A DNA stretch of 44,021 nt from the IMG/VR virus record IMGVR_UViG_3300005663_002624, positions 1-44,021 of that record; one strand, given 5' to 3'. This stretch comes from a virus. The notes below the pieces were generated by a model. It ran no database searches. It had not been told where the DNA came from and saw nothing but the letters and a program-made list of their open reading frames with translations. Shown here piece after piece: positions 16,301 through 24,100 of this stretch; positions within the stretch are counted from its first letter, which is position 1, and the number at the start of each line of letters is the position of its first letter. A program made the translations under genes and the position numbers.

Positions 16301-17297
16301 TGGGAAGTGGGTTTCTTCTAAGCCAGAACCAGATGATTGCAAATTCATTGGTTATCATATTAATCAATTATATATGCCTAATTTTACCAGGGAAAGAGTC
16401 CTTGCCGAAAAGCCAGAATTCAATCCGATTAACACTGAGCGTGCATATCAGAATGAGGTTCTAGGAGAGTTTTTTGCAGGCGATGCATCCCCAATTACTC
16501 CAGAGGAGATGCGCGTTCTTTGTGCCGATGAGACAAGATCTTTTAGGCGTAATATTTCGCTAGCAGAAGGTAAGAAAATCTATATGGGCGCTGACTGGGG
16601 ACAGAAAGTAGATATGGATCAGTTAGTAATTGGTGATAGGGAAAAAAAGCAGCGAGGACAGTCGTACAGTGCGGTAGTTGTATTATCTGCAGAAGGTCCA
16701 CATATTTTATCGGTTGAGTTTGCCAAGCTGCTGAAGCGTAACGATATGGAATATAAAAGAGCCTTTATTGATGAAACTTTTAGGCGGTACAGTGTAACTA
16801 TGGGTGTGGGCGATATTGGCTATGCCAATGACCTAACCGAGGTGTTACAGCAGGACTATGGTGACAGATTTTTGGCCAGCCGAGCCGTTCCTAAAATAAA
16901 ACACCATGCTAGATTTAATACCGATATATTTCCTAAGGAGATTGCATTTGAAAGGAACTATTATATATCAGAGCTATATGATTTAATGAAAAAACAACAA
17001 ATCAGATTCCCTTATGGCAGCTATGAACAAATCGGCTGGTTAGTTCAACATTGCTGCAGTATGGAAATTCAGCCAAAGATGAGTCGTACCGGCAATATTG
17101 AAATAAATTACATAAAAGGATCGACCCCTAACGACGGATTTATGGCTTTGTTAAACGCATATATAGCATATAAATTCGACATTACAAATGGATTTACCAT
17201 TCAAAATCCAAATAGCATGATGGATGACCCCACAAAGCGTCGCCCAATTATGGCGGTGACGGGATATGTGCCGAGAATGAATCCACTAAAAAGATGA
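13332..17297 (+). CDS. terL: Terminase large subunit with two inteins
   Basis: 1321-aa precursor. Removing the two inteins leaves about 640 aa, normal for a large-phage TerL. ATPase: deviant Walker A KGRQVGATT (66-74) and Walker B CIFFDE, whose Glu is the last residue before intein 2. Nuclease (RNase H fold): ADWG with D1088, GDIG with D1161, NDGF with D1268. A CxxC pair, YLGCESCGE, and a second, VKCMHCDHE, between the domains may bind zinc. The enzyme pumps DNA into the prohead and cuts the concatemer. Intein 1 is inserted between the RIRGR and TVDCIFFDE segments and intein 2 between FFDE and CQDIPG. Both host junctions read as a continuous terminase when the inteins are removed. No Shine-Dalgarno site; see the motif upstream. 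Confidence 0.93.
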   Translation: MIENLFEELKSSLLSLDPVYYCENYLTLDGSPFRLHGNGYRPFADIYRYIGIKALEKDAKPVIIVKGRQVGATTMAAALELFFMTSGIFGTANRAPMRVMHAFPLLDLSYTYTKTKLNTMISTAVLDKNQKKGVRPKTYVEARIDRSATASESLQFKQFLFGNHILIESTGLTGDRIRGRQLCLKTELPTPTGFVKLEDLKEGDRLFDEKGEICKVTKLHPIQKSPESYRVTFDDGTTVDACAEHLWLTYTKKDRRKLAKGEEVEPSIKNTKEILETLQVLKENNHSIPNCLPLQYEKKNLLIDPYLLGLWLGDGNRQAQTSNWGISKSCSYGIAGLATDLRKLGLVYNPGPSKRNIEDGYYHKYIPENYLHASVKQRLSLLQGLMDSDGCCYKDGRCEFVQVREKLAYDVYNLIISLGIKVKIRKRDSYRYGVRYKDKYRITFSTDLSVFKLKRKLERIRSQHSRVRQRFIVSIEPIKSKPMRCITVDSPSCLYLVTRTCIPTHNTVDCIFFDECFPYRQYIETDCGKEKIGKLYQLYKANKKLPLVKTYNEYEDKFEYKKILNVWKRDKRKLVDIHCSHKRIKCTPNHRFLTSDGWKRADELVAGDLLKSSIGTNLHIRALNDDQFQIILGSFLGDGHLSTHKLGRYRVKIIHCLEQKEYCSFKASCLGVDVLKFIPQNGYSKKPAVRFSTKNFGISETFPKNKSTCPQWVLDKLDERGLAIWFMDDGSVNKNNACISTCSFDEDSHKRMVVKLKSMGIDCHYAFYFKSDKNKGYYSIYINKNGYQQLCKLIAPYVCDKMGYKINFNKEEISSYTWNKSFKGYGYSVVDKVLPTDKEEFVYDIEIEDNHNFITTTGRKSKSLGGPIAHNCQDIPGIAMANTIKTLAQAHYGPAGSGIQVYFGTPKQKGSDFWNIWQVSSQQYYYLGCESCGEHFPLYTPESNDWESVWIEDNIPAGYVDPKTGLMPHGFIVKCMHCDHEQDKRPAAERGKWVSSKPEPDDCKFIGYHINQLYMPNFTRERVLAEKPEFNPINTERAYQNEVLGEFFAGDASPITPEEMRVLCADETRSFRRNISLAEGKKIYMGADWGQKVDMDQLVIGDREKKQRGQSYSAVVVLSAEGPHILSVEFAKLLKRNDMEYKRAFIDETFRRYSVTMGVGDIGYANDLTEVLQQDYGDRFLASRAVPKIKHHARFNTDIFPKEIAFERNYYISELYDLMKKQQIRFPYGSYEQIGWLVQHCCSMEIQPKMSRTGNIEINYIKGSTPNDGFMALLNAYIAYKFDITNGFTIQNPNSMMDDPTKRRPIMAVTGYVPRMNPLKR
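13872..14849 (+). other. Intein 1 of terminase, class 3 type, with LAGLIDADG endonuclease
   Basis: About 326 aa inside TerL. It ends THN followed by T507. It carries the class 3 triplet: Trp in block B (EHLW, W247), Cys in block F (RCITVDSP, C485) and Thr in block G (PTHN, T504). Taking Q181 as residue 1 puts the Trp at intein position 67 and rejoins the host as RIRGR-TVDCIFFDE. The alternative start, C183 (13878), would make it class 1-like and leave an extra QL in the host. LAGLIDADG motifs are LLGLWLGDG and LLQGLMDSDG. Family knowledge: class 3 inteins start splicing from the block F Cys instead of residue 1. Confidence 0.9.
14877..15944 (+). other. Intein 2 of terminase, class 1, with LAGLIDADG endonuclease
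   Basis: 356 aa, C516 to N871, followed by C872. Block B has CTPNHRFLTSDGW, and the end is GGPIAHN-C. Endonuclease motifs are ILGSFLGDGHL and LAIWFMDDGSV. It is inserted directly after the Walker B glutamate. Block A is unusual: a 60-residue stretch rich in Lys and Tyr separates C1 from the TPNH motif. Both His-Asn and the flanking Cys are present, so splicing should be competent. Confidence 0.93.
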
Positions 17298-17324
17298 TTT
17301 CATTTTTCGAGTACTAGACTTGGA

Positions 17325-17339
17325 GTTATATTACTCTGT
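17325..17339 (+). promoter_or_regulatory. Promoter-like motif directly before aminotransferase
   Basis: GTTATATTACTCTGT, with TATATT (17327-17332) ending 7 bases before ATG. It matches the pre-resolvase motif (112-126) in seven leading bases and in spacing. GGAG at 17322-17325 is too far from ATG to be a good ribosome site. Confidence 0.45.
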
Positions 17340-18593
17340 ATGCTCAATAAAAATATTGTGAACCTAAATGAGTCCGCAACTTTGGTCATTAATAATAATG
17401 CCAAGAAATTAAGACAGAAAGGAATTAAAGTTTATAACATGGGATTGGGGCAGTCTCCATTTCCATTGCCTAAACAAACTGTTAAGGCGCTTCAGGCCAA
17501 CGCTGATGTAAATGTCTATTTGCCAACTAATGGGCTAGAAGCATTAAATAATAGTATTGTAAAGTTCTATAAGAATTATCACGATTTAGATGTAAGCCCT
17601 GAGCAGGTATTGGTCGGTCCGGGGTCTAAAAACTTGTTATTTTTATTGCATCTAATTTGGGATGGGCCAACTATACTGCCAACGCCTTGTTGGGTTTCAT
17701 ATGGTCCTCAATCAAGGATTTTTGGCAAAGAGCCATATCTTCTACATACCAGAGCTGAAGATGAGTGGAAAATGGCCCCTCAAGCGTTAGATGATTTGGC
17801 CAGGGGCATAGAGGGTGATATTCTTTTGGTTTTTAGTTCTCCAAGCAATCCCACTGGCAAGACTTACACAGATAAAGAATTACAGGCGCTATCCGAGGTA
17901 ATGCGTTCGCATAAGATGCTTGTTGTTTCTGATGAAATCTATGCGCTAATGAACTTCTATCACAGTTGTTCATCTCTTGTTAAATATTATCCTGAGGGGA
18001 CTATTATAAGTTCAGGTCTTTCAAAATGGTCGGCTGCTGGTGGCTGGCGTTTAGGAACATTTATATTTCCAAAATCAAAACTGGATTTACGTAAAGCTAT
18101 GGTGGTAGTTGGTAGTGAATCTTTTTCATCTGTTTGCACGCCGATCCAATATGCGGCTGTTACCGCATTTACAGAAGTTGATAAAAAATATATTAGTGGA
18201 TGTAAAAAGATACTTGCAGACTTATCATTTTACGCTTATGACAAATTAGAGAGCGCCGGCCTTATCACTGCAAAGCCAGATGGTGGTTTTTATATTTTTG
18301 TTGACTTTGCTAATTTCAGAGGCAAACTTGAGAATATGGGAATAACTGGTTCCAGCAGTCTTTGCAAGGCACTGTTAGAAAAGTTAAAGATAGCAGCCCT
18401 TTCTGGTGAAGCGTGTGAGCGAAATTCAGATGAGTTATCTATTAGATTGGCTTATGTTAATTTTGATGGAGCTGCGGCCCTTAAGGCCGCCAAAAACTAT
18501 GACGGTCCTTTGAATTCAGAATTTATTCAGCGCTATTGCAAGGAAACGATAGCAGCAATTGATTTGATTGCAGATTGGGTTAAAAACTTATAA
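17340..18593 (+). CDS. PLP-dependent class I/II aminotransferase
   Basis: 417-aa fold type I aminotransferase with the family landmarks in order: YLPTNGLEAL near the N-terminus, SSPSNPTGKTY (cofactor-contacting Asn), VSDEIYALM (Asp and Tyr that hold PLP), SGLSKWSAAGGWRLG with K229 as the Schiff-base lysine, and SIRLAYVNF with the Arg that normally binds the substrate carboxylate. Length is normal, and the gene looks intact and catalytically complete. It would transfer amino groups between an amino acid and a 2-oxo acid; the substrate cannot be read from sequence. A complete aminotransferase is rare in phages. It lies between terminase and PhoH, has a promoter-like motif of its own, and its stop overlaps the PhoH stop tail to tail. 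Confidence 0.9.
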   Translation: MLNKNIVNLNESATLVINNNAKKLRQKGIKVYNMGLGQSPFPLPKQTVKALQANADVNVYLPTNGLEALNNSIVKFYKNYHDLDVSPEQVLVGPGSKNLLFLLHLIWDGPTILPTPCWVSYGPQSRIFGKEPYLLHTRAEDEWKMAPQALDDLARGIEGDILLVFSSPSNPTGKTYTDKELQALSEVMRSHKMLVVSDEIYALMNFYHSCSSLVKYYPEGTIISSGLSKWSAAGGWRLGTFIFPKSKLDLRKAMVVVGSESFSSVCTPIQYAAVTAFTEVDKKYISGCKKILADLSFYAYDKLESAGLITAKPDGGFYIFVDFANFRGKLENMGITGSSSLCKALLEKLKIAALSGEACERNSDELSIRLAYVNFDGAAALKAAKNYDGPLNSEFIQRYCKETIAAIDLIADWVKNL

Positions 18594-20918
18594 GATATCT
18601 GCCGCATAAGTAGCAAGAGGACTTCTCTCTCCCTGTGTTAGGTTTATATGTCCTGACAGTGGAGAGTCTTTGAACTTGTTTATTATGTAAGTTAATCCAT
18701 TATTCATAGCGTCTAAATGATTGCTATCAATTTGTTCGATATCGCCTGTTAATATAATCTTAGTTCCGTATCCAACCCTTGTTAGGATCGTTTTGATTTC
18801 TTCTTTAGAAACGTTCTGAGTTTCATCCATCAATATGAATGAATTGGCAATACTTCTTCCCCTTATATAGGTCAGCGCTTCCATGCGTACTTTATCGCTA
18901 TATTGTGAAGATCTCCATCCGTATCCATTGCCGTTACCATTTTTTCTGTGTTTTTTAGAGCGGGAAGCAAGGTAATCCATACTGTCATGGATTGCTGACA
19001 TCCATGGTTCTAGCTTATCTGCAAGCTCACCAGGAAGATATCCCATATCAGTACCAACAGGCTGAATTGGCCTGTAAATAATTAGATTGTTATATTGTTT
19101 ATCACTGATAACGGCCTCAAGGCCACATGCTACAGATAAAAGCGTGTTGTGTGTTACAATAAAATTATCAGTTATATATAAGTGATCTGGCGAATCTATA
19201 TAAATACATTTAGCATCCATATCTCCAGCATATTCAATTTTATCAATATATTTTGTTGGTAGGTATTTTGTCCTTTCTGTAAATCTTTCTGTTTTGCGAG
19301 GCAGTGTGAATAATTGTAATCCAGGAGGCGGCGAAATATAAACAGCAAAACTAGGCCTGCCTTGTTTTTTTTCATTTTTATAAACAAAACTGGTTTGCTT
19401 GTTTGATATTGTAGCTTTACATCCTAAAGATTGGGCTAGGAATTGTACGTCATTTGCTAATCTTGATGATGTCGTATAAAAAACATTTTCGAATTTATTT
19501 TTATTTTTATTTCTACAAAATCCATCTGTGTCCATTAGGCCTTGCAAAATTTCAGTTCTAGTCTGAATGTTGTTTATTTTGTAAATGTGTGGGATATATT
19601 TTTCATATGATTTCAACCCACTTAATTCTAGTGTTCGTAATGCAGTAATAATTTGATTTTCTTTATTTGACCTGTACCCCTTTGTAATATAGTAATCATA
19701 TTTATTATTTGGCTTTTTAATTAGCTTTATGTTTTCGGGTAATAATTTAGCACATTTTTCTACTATAAAGGCGTCGCTTGAACAGCCATCTCCTAACAGC
19801 GCGCCTAATAAATATGGTTTAATTGGAACTTCTTTATGGGCAAATTCTACAGGTAAAACCATTGGAATAGAATGATTTCTCTTATTATATTTACCATATC
19901 GTAAGGTTTTGCGTATTTCTTTTAATGACTTTACAGTTCCGTTTTTATTATTCCACCTATCTTGACATGTTTTAGTTTGCCACAAATGATCGTCACAGCA
20001 CTCTGTAAATGTCTTATCGGAAAAATAGACACGATAGATTTTCTTAATTCCTTGTGGGTGTACTGAAGTTATTTTTTTACATTTTCCATTTTGGCCTATT
20101 ATAAGATCGTTTGGCAGTATACTGCCCATAGAAACAAAACCATTTGGCGTTAATATTTTAGCTGTTAACGGTTGAGCCTTGCCAGTTCCTGCTTTTCCTG
20201 ACAGGGTTACTAGTGGCACCTTGGGGTCTAATAGTAGGTCCATTGCATATGCCTGCTCTATATTTTTAGAATCGAGCCCCCATGGCTTTTGACTATTGAT
20301 AATCTTGATATTATTCCCGATTTTTCTTCCTAGCGCAATGCCTTCATCGTTTTCATCTTTAAAGAGAATACACTCATTGGGCGCCATGTCTTTTAGCTCA
20401 GAGCTTGCGCAAAGCATTTTGCTTTTTTTCAGCTTGTTTCCTAGGCTTGTGTCATGAATTATTCTTGCTCCGCTATATAGTTCATCGCTAGCTTTATTTT
20501 CATCGTTATGATCCTGAGAGCCCATGCCAAAAGCTCTAGCTCTTATTCTCATATTAACATCGCCACTCAAGACGATGACGCGATTATTATTATTCAAGTG
20601 AGCTGCGCAGGCAAGTATTTTATTGTCTACATATGATGCATCCCCAAAATTTGATGTGTCATAATTTTTCACATCTATTTTAATGTTTGTATTTTTATCC
20701 GTTTTAACGCCTTTACTTATATCGCCTTTGTCGGATAGCTCATCCAATAGTCGTATGAAGACTCTGGCATTTCTACCAGTGTCACCTGAATGTGTTTTTA
20801 TTTTATCAAGCTCATTTAAGACGCTTGCTGGAATAACAATATTTTCATTCGGAAAGCCATTAATGCAATATGGGTTAGAGATTATTACGGACGTGTCCAG
20901 TACGTATAATTTTGCCAT
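18588..20918 (-). CDS. phoH: PIN-PhoH family protein with one intein
   Basis: 776-aa precursor, about 432 aa after intein removal. The N-terminal PIN-like ribonuclease domain has LYVLDTSVII (D8) and later acidic residues including LSGDVNMRIRARAFG. The C-terminal PhoH ATPase has Walker A SGKAGTGK-T (240-247 plus T592), Walker B FILMDETQN (D698, E699) and ILTGDIEQID. Cellular PIN-PhoH proteins (PhoH2/YlaK type) couple RNA unwinding to cleavage, so a role in phage or host RNA turnover is likely. PhoH genes are common in large phages. It is the only intact gene on the minus strand. It is convergent with the aminotransferase (shared TTATAA, 18588-18593) and divergent from the portal. Confidence 0.92.
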   Translation of the reverse strand: MAKLYVLDTSVIISNPYCINGFPNENIVIPASVLNELDKIKTHSGDTGRNARVFIRLLDELSDKGDISKGVKTDKNTNIKIDVKNYDTSNFGDASYVDNKILACAAHLNNNNRVIVLSGDVNMRIRARAFGMGSQDHNDENKASDELYSGARIIHDTSLGNKLKKSKMLCASSELKDMAPNECILFKDENDEGIALGRKIGNNIKIINSQKPWGLDSKNIEQAYAMDLLLDPKVPLVTLSGKAGTGKAQPLTAKILTPNGFVSMGSILPNDLIIGQNGKCKKITSVHPQGIKKIYRVYFSDKTFTECCDDHLWQTKTCQDRWNNKNGTVKSLKEIRKTLRYGKYNKRNHSIPMVLPVEFAHKEVPIKPYLLGALLGDGCSSDAFIVEKCAKLLPENIKLIKKPNNKYDYYITKGYRSNKENQIITALRTLELSGLKSYEKYIPHIYKINNIQTRTEILQGLMDTDGFCRNKNKNKFENVFYTTSSRLANDVQFLAQSLGCKATISNKQTSFVYKNEKKQGRPSFAVYISPPPGLQLFTLPRKTERFTERTKYLPTKYIDKIEYAGDMDAKCIYIDSPDHLYITDNFIVTHNTLLSVACGLEAVISDKQYNNLIIYRPIQPVGTDMGYLPGELADKLEPWMSAIHDSMDYLASRSKKHRKNGNGNGYGWRSSQYSDKVRMEALTYIRGRSIANSFILMDETQNVSKEEIKTILTRVGYGTKIILTGDIEQIDSNHLDAMNNGLTYIINKFKDSPLSGHINLTQGERSPLATYAADIL
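19146..20177 (-). other. Class 3 intein in PhoH Walker A, with LAGLIDADG endonuclease
   Basis: 344 aa, A248 to N591, inserted between GK and T of the P-loop. It starts with Ala (AQPLTAKILTPNG), so it lacks the usual first nucleophile. The W-C-T signature is present: W313 (DDHLW), C571 (AKCIYIDSP) and T589 (VTHN). The next host residue is Thr. Endonuclease motifs are LLGALLGDG and ILQGLMDTDG. It resembles terminase intein 1 in several blocks (GLMDxDG, LANDV/LAYDV, the block F to G ending), so the two are probably related. Confidence 0.93.
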
Positions 20919-20962
20919 TTATATTTTGTCTCTTTTAATAGTTGGTTCCTTAATAATGTGAG

Positions 20963-20990
20963 GTTATATATTCTAATGTGTAAGATTCAA
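20963..20990 (-). promoter_or_regulatory. Putative phoH promoter
   Basis: On the minus strand, TTGAAT (20990-20985) and TATAAC (20968-20963) are 16 bases apart, 45 bases before the phoH ATG. Both boxes are near consensus. Confidence 0.4.
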
Positions 20991-21000
20991 TTGTAATTGT

Positions 21001-21029
21001 GTCATAATTTTCCTATAGAGGTTTATAAT
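21001..21029 (+). promoter_or_regulatory. Putative promoter GTCATA-N17-TATAAT for portal
   Basis: A consensus TATAAT with GTCATA 17 bases upstream, identical in both boxes and spacing to the 11598-11626 element. It leaves a leader of about 85 bases before the portal start. Confidence 0.5.
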
Positions 21030-21120
21030 ATTATGCCGTCTTATTAGATGAATTATTGTGATATGCCAATAAAACCACCTCTTATTACGAAGATTGTTGA
21101 GTTTTTTCAAATAGGAACCG

Positions 21121-24100
21121 ATGTCAAAAACTGGAATAGAAAAATTTTTAAGCAATAGGGGCACTACCAATGTAGCCTCCAATCATATGTCTAAGGTAGT
21201 TTCTCAATATCGACGAGAAGTAATGCAAGACGAAGTGTTCAGAGGCGATTTTAGAGAAAAGGGAAGTACCGGGTATGACCTGCCAAGGGGGTATGAAGAT
21301 AATATTAAAACCTCGGCCGGCAATGTGCTTTCGAACTATTCAGGGTTTAGAAAGGACGCCCAAGTAAGCCCAGGCTCTGGTACTGGTGCGGGCGCAGGAT
21401 CCTATAGAGGGTCTGGAGGGTCTTTACGACAGATTCCAGAAATTTATAGCCCTCTTTGGCTAAATAGCAATCTTAATCTACCAAGAGATAGAGCCACTAT
21501 AAATGCGTGGAGCAGAGCGTTTTTTGCCTTGAACCCTGTTGTACATAATGCTATTTCTTTACATTCAACATATCCAATTTCCAAATTAAACATTAAATGT
21601 AAAGATCCAAAGATTCAAGCCTTTTTTGAGGACATGGTAGAAGAAACCGATCTAATGAACATTTGTGTGCAGATGGCTCAGGAGTATTGGCTTCTTGGTG
21701 AAACATTTGTATATGGTGAGCTTGATGAGCGATCTGCTAAGTGGAGTAGATTCTTAATTCAAAATCCAGACTACATGGTTGTTAAACATAGCGTAGTAGC
21801 TGGTGAGCCAATTCTAAGCTTGCGCCCTGATGAAAATTTAAAGACCATAGTAACTTCAAATAGACCATCAGACGTACAGCAGCGCCAGAGACTTGACCAA
21901 AGCATTATTGAACATGTAAAGCGTGGCGAAAATATCCCATTAAGCAATTTTTACGCTTCACACCTAGCTAGACGAATTAGCCCATATGAAACAAGGGGCA
22001 CAGGTTTGGTAGTATGTTGTTTCAGACATCTGATGTTGTTCGATAAACTCCGCGAATGCTATTCGACTGATTGCGAGGTTTTAACTAAAGACGGTTTCAA
22101 AAAAATCACTGATTTAATTACTACAACTGATAATTTGGATATAAGTCCTAATTATGTCAGTGGTGCTGTCGCGGATGATAATGGCAATTTAAAACTTCTT
22201 ACGCTTAAAGATAATGTAGAAATAGCCTGTTTTAATCAAGAGACTGGCGAGATTGAATATCACATTCCTGAAGAATTTCATATGTCTTATTATAAAGGCA
22301 AGATGTTACATTTTAAAGGGAAAAAGGTAGATACTCTTGTAACTCCCAATCATAAGCTTTTAGTAAAAGAGAGTAAAGGTGAAGGGTGGACAGATTTTAG
22401 TTTACGCAGGGCGTCAGAACTTTTAGAAAAGAAAACTTATTATAAGTTTAAGTCTCATGCCAAGTGGAATGGCGAGCAGCGTTTAGAGGACATTGATGTA
22501 GCTGGACATAAAGTGCCAATTGGTTTGTATTTAAAGGTCCTTGGTTATATGGCGTCCGAAGGTTGCGTTTATAAAAACTATAAAAAAGGAAGATATGATG
22601 CAAAGATAATTACAAGCCAGCTTACTAGCAATAGATGCTATGAAGAGATGCGTGAAACATTTAATAAATTTGCATCATGTCTTAATAGAAAATGTGGCCA
22701 CTATGTTGGAATAAAGGGTTCTGGTTATTCAAAGAATGCCCCCAAAGAAAAGTGGGAGGGAATAATTCATGGTAAAGAAATCGTAGAGCATTTTTTGAAT
22801 GAGATTGGCAATGGAGAGAAGGCCGGTTCTTATGAAAAGAGATTGCCTCGTTGGGTTTTTGGTCTACATTCTGAATTATTACTTATTTTGCTTCAATCAA
22901 TGATGCAAGGAGACGGAACGACTGTAACTAGTAAATATGGAACAAAGTCTAAACTTTTTAAATATTCAACTGTATCTAAACACCTTGCTGATGATGTTTA
23001 TGAGCTTGCATTTAAATTAGGCCACGTTCCAACTATATGTACAAGTGTTGCGAAAAAGACTGATGGTAGAGTTGTAACCGAGTATATTGTATGCTGGTCT
23101 ACAACTAACTATGGCAGAGAGCCTCTCGTTTATACGGGTGTTAAAAAGGCTAATAACAATGGTGGCGGAGCAACTGTAAATGAAGTAGATTATGATGGAG
23201 TCGTTTGGTGTTTCACAGTCCCTACTGGTGCATTTATTACTAGGCGGAATGATAAAATTTCTATACATGGGAATTCGAAGTTTGCACAAGCAGATAATAT
23301 GATTAATCCACTAACACTCGTTAAGATTGGCGGGGCTGGTGAGAATTATAAGCCCACACCAGTAGATCTTGAGGCATGGCGTCAAATCTTTGAGGAATGT
23401 CATGATGAAGAAACTGAAGTTTTAACAGATAAAGGGTTTAAAAAATATGATGAAGTAATTGAAGAAATTATGGTAGCAGATGGTACAACTGGATCATTTC
23501 ATTCCGTTGGGGCTAGAACGAGAACAGGTTTTAAGATTGCTTGTTTTAATTCCGATAATGAACAGTTAGAGTATCATGCGCCTTCTGCCGCTCATATTTA
23601 TGATTATGATGGAGAAATGTATCACATACATAATAATAAGATGGATATAAAAGTTACTCCTAATCATAAAATGTGGGTACAACATAAGAAGTTTACCGGA
23701 ACAGGAAAAGGCCGTACCTGGAAGTGGGATAATTGGGACAAAGTTCGAATTAAGGATATGAAGTTTTGGGATCGTAGATTTAGATCGCAAATTAAATGGA
23801 AAGGAAATGATTCTATTAAGGAGGTTAATGTAAATCAAAAGAATGTTCCTATAGAATTATATTTAGAGCTACTTGGGTACATGATAAGTGAAGGTTGCCT
23901 ATATACGAATAATAAATCACAAAACACAATAGGCGTTTGTCAAAATATAACAAACAAAGACGGTTCTAAAAATCCGCATTTTGAGACCATGCGAAAATGT
24001 GCTCATGATTTTGCTGTAATTATAGATAAGACGTTTTCTGAAAGGTTTTTTAAGAGAGACGGGGCAAAGGGTTGGGACATTACTTTTTGTGGTAGAGAAT

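Larger units (their letters stand above)
20919..21120. promoter_or_regulatory. Divergent promoter region between phoH and portal
   Basis: 202 non-coding bases between genes reading in opposite directions. The plus-strand promoter GTCATA-N17-TATAAT (21001-21029) faces the portal gene. A minus-strand candidate, TTGAAT-N16-TATAAC, occupies 20963-20990 and faces phoH. The portal has a TAGGAA ribosome site just before ATG 21121. The phoH start has only a distant AAGAGA. I see no other gene here. Confidence 0.5.

Noticed and set aside
20919-21120. tRNA or small RNA gene in the divergent gap
   Set aside because: No cloverleaf, no GTTC-type T-loop and no GC-rich stems; the region is better explained as promoters.
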